Under the pieces are notes generated by a model. That model did not search any database. It was not told where the DNA came from and worked only from the letters and a program-made list of their open reading frames with translations. The translations under genes were made by a program, and so were the position numbers. A DNA stretch of 5,709 nt from Chloroflexota bacterium (GTDB lineage: Bacteria; Chloroflexota; Dehalococcoidia; GIF9; AB-539-J10): the NCBI GenBank assembly GCA_015222255.1, contig JADFUX010000043.1, positions 1 to 5,709 of the forward strand, written 5' to 3'. Below, piece by piece: positions 1-4,939 of the stretch. The first letter of the stretch is position 1. Each line of letters begins with the position of its first letter.

Positions 1-170
1 CAATCACAATCAAGCCCTAACCCCACGCCCATAAAAGCCTCTGCCCCCTGCATCATAAGACCTTCGGTTTGAGCCAACGTGCGATGAGCAAGAGCGACCT
101 GCAATAACGAGGGCGCGCGATTAGAGATGCTGATAGTAGGTAGAAATAGAAGCGCCGCAAGTAATCTCAC
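1..170 (-). CDS. N-terminal part of an unrecognised protein, running off the left edge
   Basis: This is an open frame of 56 codons plus 2 nt, read right to left from a GTG at 170-168 to the window edge with no stop. It begins MRLLAALLFLPTIS, a short hydrophobic stretch that could be a signal peptide or membrane anchor, and continues with an Ala/Leu/Gly-rich segment that includes LLQVALAHRTLAQTEG. I do not recognise the family. Two things support a real gene. A purine tract AGGAGAGGAG (plus 171-180) lies directly upstream and puts one AGGAG copy 5 nt from the GTG. A TTGACA-N17-TACATT promoter points at it from 327-299. The GTG is the only plausible upstream start, because an in-frame TGA lies further upstream with no ATG between. 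The other frames across this stretch close quickly. The function cannot be inferred from 56 residues, and the start or even the gene could be wrong. Confidence 0.4.
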   Translation of the reverse strand, partial: MRLLAALLFLPTISISNRAPSLLQVALAHRTLAQTEGLMMQGAEAFMGVGLGLDCD

Positions 171-180
171 CTCCTCTCCT
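171..180 (-). promoter_or_regulatory. SD-like purine tract before the left-edge gene
   Basis: On the minus strand the ten bases directly before the GTG at 170 read AGGAGAGGAG, two tandem AGGAG units. The first lies 5 nt from the start codon, a usual spacing. It is the main reason for choosing the GTG as the start, since the frame has no ATG there. Confidence 0.45.
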
Positions 181-298
181 CCCCTTTCAGCCTTTGCCTG
201 GGTCTGGGGTGTTGCTTCCCAGCCCCCTCAGCTCCTGCTTACTGGGTACTTGTGCCCATACCCTCCTCTACTTCGGCTCAACTATTCAGGACGTTTGC

Positions 299-327
299 AA
301 TGTAGCGCACCCATCATGATTTGTCAA
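299..327 (-). promoter_or_regulatory. Sigma-70 type promoter facing the left-edge gene
   Basis: On the minus strand a perfect -35 box TTGACA (plus 327-322) is separated by exactly 17 nt from TACATT (plus 304-299), which matches the TATAAT consensus at four of six positions. The start of transcription would fall near 292. That gives a leader of about 120 nt before the GTG at 170. The leader can form a 6-bp hairpin TGGGCA/TACCCA at 258-243. No known riboswitch motif was recognised in it. The promoter is inferred from sequence only. Confidence 0.55.
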
Positions 328-387
328 GGCCGCGAATTGCTTGTGTCGAGGTTCTATGATTCTGTCACCGTCCAAGTGTTCTGTGAG

Positions 388-418
388 AATGTCACCTGAT
401 GAAGGAGATGGTGACATT
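388..418. repeat. Perfect 9-bp inverted repeat with 13-nt spacer
   Basis: AATGTCACC (388-396) and GGTGACATT (410-418) are exact reverse complements. A further partial copy, TGTCACC, occurs at about 362-368. The pair lies about 95-125 bp upstream of the predicted transcription start of the minus-strand promoter at 327-299. It could be a regulator binding site or a hairpin in a transcript. No T tract follows on either strand, so a terminator is unlikely. Confidence 0.4.
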
Positions 419-551
419 GAACAGGAAGTAACAGAAGGGATTACCGGTATGAAATCAAGTGGGGTGAGCAGGGTGAGAGGCAAGGAGGGTATCTAAAGTA
501 GCGGATCTGTGTTTGCGCTGTGTTAGGCGACTTCCAGCGGCGCAGAGAAAG

Positions 552-597
552 CATGCCAGTGCCGCACTGGCATGGGGTAATGGGGGCAGATAGCCCC
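552..597 (-). terminator. coaE: Hairpins downstream of coaE, probable terminator
   Basis: Reading leftwards from the coaE stop, the transcript first meets a GGGGC/GCCCC hairpin (597-583, 5-nt loop). It then meets a perfect 11-bp palindrome with arms CATGCCAGTGC (552-562) and GCACTGGCATG (564-574) around a single base. The palindrome is followed on the minus strand by CTTTCTCT, a moderately T-rich tail. A weaker CGCTG/CAGCG stem lies beyond it at 516-539. This fits an intrinsic terminator for coaE. The tail is not a clean T run and the palindrome has almost no natural loop, so a protein-binding operator is the alternative. Confidence 0.4.
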
Positions 598-675
598 TTC
601 TTCGTCTCCTGGGTGACTGCTCAGTCTTTGGGTGCTGGTACAAAAAGGGCAGTTTGCCGCAGCTAAGAGCCCGTT

Positions 676-1287
676 TCAATCGTTGATTTTTGCGTCTATG
701 TCAAGCTCATTCCAGAGCTGAGTTAGTCTGGCTTCGAGCTGGTTCAAGTCGCCATCGTTGTAAACCACCTCATCGGCGTATTTCGCTTTTTCTTCCGCCG
801 GCATTTGTGATTTAAGGCGAGCGAGGACTTCAGATTGGTTGGTTGCTTTGCCTTCTTTCAGCCTGTGAATTACTGTAGCCTCTGAGGCTACCACAAGCCA
901 GACCTGGTCTACCAGGCGTGTCCAGTTGGCTTCAATGAGCAGAGCTGCTTCCAAAGCGACGGCTCTAAGGCCCTGTCGGCGATAGGTTGCGATTCTTTCC
1001 TTCGCCATACTGTATGCCTTGGGGTGAACTATATGGTTGAGTCTAGTTAAGGCTGTGGGATTGGAAAAGACAATTTGACCCAGTTTTTGGCGATCGATTT
1101 CCTGACCAGAGCTTAGTATGTCCTTGCCAAAGGCATTGACTAGTTCTTGCCAGGCCTCTCCGTATGGCTTGTAAGTCTCCTGTGCCAGTTTATCGGCATC
1201 TACGATGGCGGCACCAAGCTTGGCTAGAATTTGACATACCGTGCTTTTGCCACTGCCTATATTGCCAGTTACCCCAATAACAACCAT
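676..1287 (-). CDS. coaE: Dephospho-CoA kinase
   Basis: This cytosolic enzyme does the last step of coenzyme A synthesis, ATP-dependent phosphorylation of the 3'-OH of dephospho-CoA. The 203-residue length is normal for CoaE. Visible hallmarks are an N-terminal P-loop GNIGSGKS (residues 8-15), the following VDADKLA segment (29-35) that matches the family's conserved DAD, a VHP motif in the CoA-binding region, and [11 protein letters not shown] in place of the usual PLLFE segment. The C-terminal block carries R-x-Q-M-P-x-E-E-K and AD-x-V-x-N-D-G. The ATG at 1287-1285 places the P-loop at the usual distance from the N terminus. No SD is visible before it; a TAGAAT -10 box lies 11 nt upstream, suggesting a leaderless or nearly leaderless mRNA. 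It is divergent from the radical SAM fusion gene, and hairpins lie downstream. The assignment is firm; the leaderless start is inference. Confidence 0.96.
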   Translation of the reverse strand: MVVIGVTGNIGSGKSTVCQILAKLGAAIVDADKLAQETYKPYGEAWQELVNAFGKDILSSGQEIDRQKLGQIVFSNPTALTRLNHIVHPKAYSMAKERIATYRRQGLRAVALEAALLIEANWTRLVDQVWLVVASEATVIHRLKEGKATNQSEVLARLKSQMPAEEKAKYADEVVYNDGDLNQLEARLTQLWNELDIDAKIND

Positions 1288-1298
1288 CTGTTTGCCAT

Positions 1299-1328
1299 AT
1301 TCTACGCTAGAACTAATGCCTGTGGAAA
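1299..1328 (-). promoter_or_regulatory. coaE: Predicted coaE promoter
   Basis: On the minus strand TTTCCA (plus 1328-1323, 4/6 to TTGACA) is followed after 18 nt by TAGAAT (plus 1304-1299, 5/6 to TATAAT). Only 11 nt separate the -10 box from the coaE ATG, so transcription would begin within about 5 nt of the start codon. No SD lies between. Confidence 0.45.
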
Positions 1329-1353
1329 CTAATTATGGGCCAGCAAATGGTGA

Positions 1354-1362
1354 TGGTATAAT
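1354..1362 (+). promoter_or_regulatory. amrS: Extended -10 promoter of the radical SAM fusion gene
   Basis: TGGTATAAT is a perfect extended -10 element (TGn plus TATAAT at 1357-1362). No good -35 box lies 16-18 nt upstream, which is acceptable for this promoter type. Transcription would start near 1369, about 7 nt before the ATG at 1376. That supports the start at 1376 over in-frame ATG codons at 1316 and 1241, which would lie outside the transcript. Confidence 0.5.
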
Positions 1363-1375
1363 TACCCGAGGCCTG

Positions 1376-2926
1376 ATGGAAAAGGAAGCGATTCTTTACG
1401 AGAGACTTTCTGGTGACAGGATAAAGTGTCACGTTTGCCAGTGGCGATGCGTTATCAACCCAGGAAAAACGGGCCTCTGTCGAGTGCGCCTTAATCGGGA
1501 TGGCAAGTTGTACACCACCAACTATGGTGAGGTATCCTCGGTGGCGGCCGATCCCATTGAGAAGAAACCGTTATTTCATTTCTTCCCTGCAACCCGCGCA
1601 TTGTCTCTGGGTACCTGGGGTTGTAACTTCCACTGCAAGGATTGCCAGAACTGGGAGATCTCTTGCGTCGATGTTCCAACTACTTCGCAGTATTTGTCTC
1701 CTGAGCAGGCGATAGAGCTAACCGGGAGATACGGTTGTGCTGGCATCGCCTGGACATATAATGAGCCTACAATTTGGTTTGAATATACCTTAGATTCAGC
1801 CAAGCTGGCGAAACAAAATGATCTATATACCGTTTATGTTACCAACGGCTATGCCACCCCAGAGGCGCTGGATACCATAGGTCCCTACCTCGATGCCTGG
1901 AGGGTTGATGTGAAGGGGTTTAGCGATAGTTTCTATCGTCAGCTAGCCAAAGTATCTAACTGGCGGGGTATTCTGGATGTGGCGAAGCGGGCCAAGGAGA
2001 AATGGGATATGCACGTTGAGGTGGTAACCAACATCATCCCTACGATGAATGACGACGAGGAGCAGCTTGAGGGCATTGCTACCTGGATTCGGGATAGTTT
2101 GGGTGAACTGACTCCGTGGCATGTAACTCGATTTCACCCCATGTACAATTTGACTCATCTGCCACCTACTCCGGTATCCACTTTGGAAAGGGCCTGCAGG
2201 ATAGGGAAGCAAGTAGGGCTGAAGTTTGTCTACCTTGGCAATGTTCCGGGACATGAAGACGAAAACACCGTTTGCTATTCCTGCGGCAAGCTGGATGTCC
2301 GCAGGATTGGTTATGATACCAAGGTGGTAGGGCTTGATGGCTCCAAGTGCAAGTTCTGTGGTGCTGAGCTTAATTTCAGGACTACGTTGAAAGCGATTTC
2401 GGATGTGTCTGTAGAGCAAGAACTTCATCCTATAGCTAAGCTAGCTAAAGAAACGGTGGAAGCCTGTGTTCGTGAGGGCAAGAAGACCCAACCAGGAGAA
2501 CTCACGCCCGAGATGAGCGAGCGAGCCGGCGTTTTCGTTTCCATCCATAAACATGGTGAGCTAAGAGGTTGTATCGGCACTTTTGAGCCTGCCCAAGCCA
2601 ACGTAGCTGAGGAGATCATGGCTAACGCTATCAGCTCAGCTACCAGGGATCCCCGTTTCCCACCGGTGACTGTGGCTGAACTTGATGACCTGGAATATAA
2701 GGTTGATATTCTTACCAAGCCTGAAGCCGTCAACGACGTGAGCGAACTCGATGCTGAAAGATATGGAGTGATTGTGGAGAGTGGGTTCAGAAAAGGACTT
2801 CTCTTGCCCGACCTGGAAGGTGTGGACAGTGTTGAGGAACAAATTGCCATCTGCCGGCTCAAGGCCGGAATAGGGCCTGATGAACCGGTGGATCTTTACC
2901 GCTTTGAGGTAAGGAGGTTCAAGTAG
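1376..2926 (+). CDS. amrS: AmmeMemoRadiSam system radical SAM enzyme fused to an AMMECR1 domain
   Basis: This 516-residue protein joins two parts of the AmmeMemoRadiSam set (AMMECR1, Memo, radical SAM), which are often separate genes. Residues 1-330 are the radical SAM part. It has an N-terminal cysteine group (C18, C21, C25, C35), the 4Fe-4S and SAM motif CNFHCKDC (C83, C87, C90), YNEP (128-131) in the place of GGEP, TNGY (156-159), DVKGF (178-182) and a TRFHP stretch near 251-255. C300, C303, C325 and C328 form a likely zinc ribbon. Residues about 351-516 are an AMMECR1 domain with the signature LRGCIG (396-401). The enzyme should be cytosolic and oxygen-sensitive; I do not know its substrate. 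The ATG at 1376 was chosen because family members begin close to the 'EAILYE' segment, an extended -10 box lies 13 nt upstream, and the longer frame from 1241 would overlap coaE. No Memo gene is in view. Confidence 0.9.
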   Translation: MEKEAILYERLSGDRIKCHVCQWRCVINPGKTGLCRVRLNRDGKLYTTNYGEVSSVAADPIEKKPLFHFFPATRALSLGTWGCNFHCKDCQNWEISCVDVPTTSQYLSPEQAIELTGRYGCAGIAWTYNEPTIWFEYTLDSAKLAKQNDLYTVYVTNGYATPEALDTIGPYLDAWRVDVKGFSDSFYRQLAKVSNWRGILDVAKRAKEKWDMHVEVVTNIIPTMNDDEEQLEGIATWIRDSLGELTPWHVTRFHPMYNLTHLPPTPVSTLERACRIGKQVGLKFVYLGNVPGHEDENTVCYSCGKLDVRRIGYDTKVVGLDGSKCKFCGAELNFRTTLKAISDVSVEQELHPIAKLAKETVEACVREGKKTQPGELTPEMSERAGVFVSIHKHGELRGCIGTFEPAQANVAEEIMANAISSATRDPRFPPVTVAELDDLEYKVDILTKPEAVNDVSELDAERYGVIVESGFRKGLLLPDLEGVDSVEEQIAICRLKAGIGPDEPVDLYRFEVRRFK

Positions 2927-3151
2927 GAAAGCGCTCGCAGGGCCTTTTGGCGCTAAGATGCCGAGGCGCGGAACGCCAACTTGGGATGTCTAATGCTCGG
3001 GAGTATTCAGTTCCTCATATTTGGCGGTAACGGTTCGCAAACGCTTCAAAAGTTGTAGCTTTCACGATAGCTATCTGTTTCCTGGTTCCTTTGTCTTTTG
3101 TATTCTCGACCTTAAGTCCCGGTTAGAAACGTGTTAGATTCTGCTTAGAAA
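2927..3151. other. 225-bp intergenic stretch
   Basis: No gene is supported here. A weak inverted repeat TTGGCG (2947-2952) / CGCCAA (2974-2979) with a 21-nt loop follows the radical SAM gene, but no T run follows it, so it is a poor terminator. The 3' end carries the extended -10 candidate for the next gene. The 225-bp spacing and that promoter suggest the next gene is transcribed separately. Confidence 0.4.
3132..3140 (+). promoter_or_regulatory. Possible extended -10 promoter of the membrane kinase gene
   Basis: TGTTAGATT contains the TGn extension and TAGATT (3135-3140, 4/6 to TATAAT). It ends 11 nt before the ATG at 3152, the same geometry as for coaE and close to that of the radical SAM gene. 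No convincing -35 box is visible. Taken alone the evidence is weak; the repeated spacing strengthens it. Confidence 0.35.
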
Positions 3152-3736
3152 ATGAAGGAATTGCCGAGGCGGCTGTGGCATATCTTTGGCGGTCTATCTC
3201 TTGCTATAGCTGGTCTATTGGTGCCGGAAAACATATTTTTGCCTGCACTCATTTCCGCCACTGTAGCCTTTCTTATTCTTGAGCTTACGAGGCTGAAATT
3301 CCCGCGGGTGAATCGCCGATTCTTGGCTTGGTTTCACCCGCTCCTGCGGGAGAAAGAGGCTTCAACGCTTACTGGAACTGCTTACTTTTCTATGGCGGCC
3401 GTCATCGTTTTCATTCTTTGTGACAAGTCCATTGCTGCTGTGGCGTTGACTTTTGTTGCTGTGGGCGATCCCGTAGCTGGTATGGTTGGTGAAAGGTGGG
3501 GGAAAGCGAGGATGAGGGGTAAGAGCTTGGTGGGCAGCGGTGCTTGTCTTCTTTCCTGTCTTGTGGCAGGCGCTATCTTATCTGCCATAACGGACGTCGC
3601 TTTACCATTAGTTGTGGTTGGGGCGTTGTGTGCAACCTTGATGGAGTTTCTCTCCCTGCGGATCAACGATAACCTGACTGTCCCTTTGGTGTCCGGCGGA
3701 GCGATGATGCTCGTCAAGCTCGCCGTCACGGTGTAA
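3152..3736 (+). CDS. Integral membrane kinase of the dolichol/phytol kinase family
   Basis: This 194-residue membrane protein belongs to the CTP-dependent polyprenol kinase group (SEC59 dolichol kinase, VTE5 phytol kinase, and bacterial relatives annotated diacylglycerol/polyprenol kinase). It would phosphorylate a lipid alcohol at the membrane. Seen in the sequence are an N-terminal RRLWHIFGG (residues 6-14), a central GDPVAGMVGERWG (105-117), KSLVGSG (124-130), and a C-terminal MEFLSLR with DNLTVPL (164-179), which matches the family's E-(x)n-DNLTVP block. About six hydrophobic spans alternate with basic loops, filling most of the chain. An in-frame TAG two codons upstream makes the ATG at 3152 the earliest possible start. 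No SD precedes it. Gaps of 225 and 573 bp isolate it, so the context does not identify the substrate. The family is clear; phytol, dolichol-like polyprenol or diacylglycerol as the substrate cannot be decided. Confidence 0.85.
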   Translation: MKELPRRLWHIFGGLSLAIAGLLVPENIFLPALISATVAFLILELTRLKFPRVNRRFLAWFHPLLREKEASTLTGTAYFSMAAVIVFILCDKSIAAVALTFVAVGDPVAGMVGERWGKARMRGKSLVGSGACLLSCLVAGAILSAITDVALPLVVVGALCATLMEFLSLRINDNLTVPLVSGGAMMLVKLAVTV

Positions 3737-3745
3737 TGCGAATTC

Positions 3746-3817
3746 TAGCTGTGGGGTTGTAGCCTTGGAGATTGAGGTTTAGGCCTTGACCTGTAGCTGT
3801 GGAGTTATGCATCTTGG
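3746..3817. repeat. Imperfect direct repeat, two copies 48 bp apart
   Basis: TAGCTGTGGGGTTGTAGCC begins at 3746 and TAGCTGTGGAGTTATGCAT at 3794. Both share TAGCTGTGG-GTT and are followed a few bases later by CTTGG. The word CCTTG also recurs at about 3762, 3784 and 3824. This looks like a decayed tandem duplication with a unit of about 48 bp just after the kinase gene. Confidence 0.4.
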
Positions 3818-3831
3818 TTGAAACCTTGCGA

Positions 3832-3840
3832 GGGGGGGGG
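3832..3840 (+). repeat. Homopolymer run of nine G
   Basis: Nine consecutive G follow an A at 3831 in non-coding sequence. It lies in no supported coding frame, so slippage here would not switch a protein. It is also a site prone to sequencing error. Confidence 0.7.
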
Positions 3841-3895
3841 CACACCTTCTTCGCTATTCACCATATACAAGCCGAGTGATTGATACAAGTTAATT

Positions 3896-3914
3896 CAGTT
3901 TGGAGGTCAAACTG
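3896..3914 (+). repeat. Perfect 7-bp hairpin with GAGGT loop
   Basis: CAGTTTG (3896-3902) and CAAACTG (3908-3914) pair perfectly around the loop GAGGT. The loop region reads GGAGGT, an SD-like word, 6 nt before a GTG at 3914 that opens a 24-codon frame ending at TAG 3986-3988. As DNA, the palindrome lies about 55-75 bp upstream of the start site predicted from the 3955 promoter, so an operator is equally possible. No T run follows, so a terminator is unlikely. Confidence 0.4.
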
Positions 3915-3954
3915 TGGCATCCCCTACAGTGCCTATCAGACTAATATGGCGATG

Positions 3955-3963
3955 TGCTACAAT
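3955..3963 (+). promoter_or_regulatory. Extended -10 promoter for the DUF47-PiT operon
   Basis: TGCTACAAT matches the extended -10 form (TGn plus TACAAT, 5/6 to TATAAT). A recognisable -35 is absent. Transcription would start near 3970, leaving about 340 nt before the TTG start at 4310. Unlike the other promoters here it is far from its gene. No Pho-box repeat of the enterobacterial CTGTCAT type was seen nearby. Confidence 0.4.
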
Positions 3964-4296
3964 TATGCTAGTAATGTGTGATTCGTAGGGTTCTCCAGCG
4001 GGGACTTTGAGTTGTCCAACGTACGAGACGGGCTGGGTTTGGTTTTTCCTCTGCACAAAACTACTTCGTTCACCCCAAATAGCATTGCTCTGCTGGCAGT
4101 CACTTCTCCTACCACAAGAAGCTCAGAGGTTGAAATAGAGGGGAGATTCTGTCCGGTCTCATCAGTGCGAGAAGGGCAAGCGGTTGCGAGGCGTAGTCGA
4201 AGCAAACTCGGAGGGGGGATTCCTCGCTTAGGCTCGGAACAAGCTCCGCAATCTGATTGGAGGCCCACGTCGCGACTCCCGTCGTCTGGTGAGCTA

Positions 4297-4304
4297 GAGG
4301 AGGT
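4297..4304 (+). promoter_or_regulatory. Strong SD site that fixes a TTG start
   Basis: GAGGAGGT ends 5 nt before the TTG at 4310, an ideal spacing. The first in-frame ATG, at 4325, would be 20 nt away, too far for this site. The SD therefore decides for TTG, and the extra residues (MAKFL) match the usual N terminus of the family. Confidence 0.75.
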
Positions 4305-4309
4305 GCAAT

Positions 4310-4939
4310 TTGGCTAAGTTCCTAATGACCCCCAGAGATACCAAGTTCTATGACTTGTTTGAACAGGACACCAGAAATCTAGTCGTTTCTGCAGAAAAGC
4401 TGGTCGATCTTTTTGACAACTACGAAAATGTTGAAGCGAAAGCAAAGCAACTCAAGGACTTGGAGCACCGGGGTGATGCTATAACCCACGAGATAATACA
4501 GAGGTTGCATCGCACCTTTGTGACCCCCATCGATAGAGAGGATATCGCTCTCCTCGCTAATTCACTGGATGATGTAATGGATTTCATCGAGGCTGCTGGC
4601 AGAACAGCCTTTCTCTATCGCATTGCCCAACCCACGGAAAGGGCTCGGGAGCTGGCCTCAATAGTAGCTAAGGTAGCCTACAAGTTGGACGAGGTAATGC
4701 CTTCTTTACGCCGCCGTAACCAGTTCCAATGGATTCTGGAGCAATGTGTGGAGATTAATAGCCTGGAAAACGAGGCTGACGACGTGCATCATGCTGCCTT
4801 GGCTGAGCTGTTTCATGATTGCACGGATGCGTGCGAGATAATCAAATGGCGCGAAATCTACCAACACATGGAGGATGCCACTGACCGGGGTGAAGATGTA
4901 GCCAATGTCCTTGAAGGTATAGTATTGAAGAATGCCTGA
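4310..4939 (+). CDS. DUF47 family PhoU-like accessory protein of a phosphate transporter
   Basis: This 209-residue cytosolic, all-helical protein belongs to DUF47 (Pfam PhoU_div), distant relatives of PhoU that are usually encoded beside PiT transporters and thought to modulate them. Conserved blocks are visible: PRDTKFYDLFE near the N terminus (8-18), LEHRGD (51-56), TPIDREDI (72-79), INSLENEAD (149-157) and EDATDRGEDVAN (188-199). The repeated E/D-x(2-3)-D pattern in these blocks is the likely metal-binding surface, as in PhoU. The length is normal. It starts with TTG, fixed by the GAGGAGGT site. Its last codons overlap the permease ATG (4932-4939), so the two are probably translationally coupled. 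It sits behind a leader of about 340 nt, the only gene here with such a leader and a strong SD. Family and pairing are firm; the regulatory role is known only in outline for the family. Confidence 0.93.
   Translation: MAKFLMTPRDTKFYDLFEQDTRNLVVSAEKLVDLFDNYENVEAKAKQLKDLEHRGDAITHEIIQRLHRTFVTPIDREDIALLANSLDDVMDFIEAAGRTAFLYRIAQPTERARELASIVAKVAYKLDEVMPSLRRRNQFQWILEQCVEINSLENEADDVHHAALAELFHDCTDACEIIKWREIYQHMEDATDRGEDVANVLEGIVLKNA

Larger units (their letters stand above)
171..675. other. 505-bp intergenic stretch between the left-edge gene and coaE
   Basis: No convincing gene lies here. Open frames up to about 90 codons exist on both strands (for example plus 127-399, minus 286-483 and minus 455-679), but they are Pro/Ser/Arg-rich, lack good ribosome sites and resemble no family. 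What can be seen is the promoter at 327-299 for the minus-strand gene, a 9-bp inverted repeat at 388-418, and a group of hairpins at 514-597 downstream of coaE. No tRNA-like or rRNA-like sequence was seen. Confidence 0.6.
3737..4309. other. 573-bp intergenic stretch and long leader before the phosphate operon
   Basis: No gene is firmly supported. The first 165 bp hold an imperfect direct repeat and a run of nine G. A perfect 7-bp hairpin lies at 3896-3914 and an extended -10 promoter at 3955-3963. From about 3970 to 4296 the sequence would be transcribed as a leader of about 340 nt. It contains two overlapping antiparallel open frames of 101 codons (plus 4012-4317 from TTG, minus 4268-3963 from GTG). 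Both are Arg/Ser/Pro-rich, lack good ribosome sites and match nothing I know. A small GGAC/GTCC stem lies at 4002-4017. I recognised no riboswitch, T-box, RNase P, tmRNA or tRNA. Confidence 0.5.

Noticed and set aside
1..72. C-terminal end of a plus-strand gene entering from the left (23 open codons to TGA at 70-72)
   Set aside because: It is short and low in information, and the minus strand is open to the edge with a better supported start and promoter.
127..399. Plus-strand frame of 90 codons starting at ATG 127
   Set aside because: It overlaps the better supported minus-strand gene start and its promoter, has no SD, and its product is compositionally odd with no family resemblance.
455..679. 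Minus-strand frame of 74 codons starting with TTG across the coaE stop
   Set aside because: It runs through the palindromes downstream of coaE, is Arg/Pro/Ala-rich with no recognisable motif, and has no SD.
1241..1375. N-terminal extension of the radical SAM protein from ATG 1241 or 1316
   Set aside because: It would overlap coaE or its promoter, lacks an SD, lies upstream of the TGGTATAAT promoter, and adds residues not typical of the family.
1943..2862. Minus-strand frames of 161 and 145 codons opposite the radical SAM-AMMECR1 gene
   Set aside because: They are shadows of a strongly supported coding gene, with no family motifs and no promoter or ribosome site.
2947..2979. TTGGCG/CGCCAA inverted repeat as terminator of the radical SAM gene
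   Set aside because: It has a 6-bp stem with a 21-nt loop and no T run, too weak to call a terminator.
4106..4190. Minus-strand CTGATGAG as a hammerhead ribozyme core
   Set aside because: The required GAAA box and matching stems could not be found around it.
3963..4317. Antiparallel 101-codon frames in the leader of the phosphate operon as protein genes
   Set aside because: Both start with weak codons (TTG, GTG) without a proper SD. They overlap each other almost entirely and are Arg/Ser/Pro-rich; the plus frame also overlaps the DUF47 start. They are kept only as a note on the leader.
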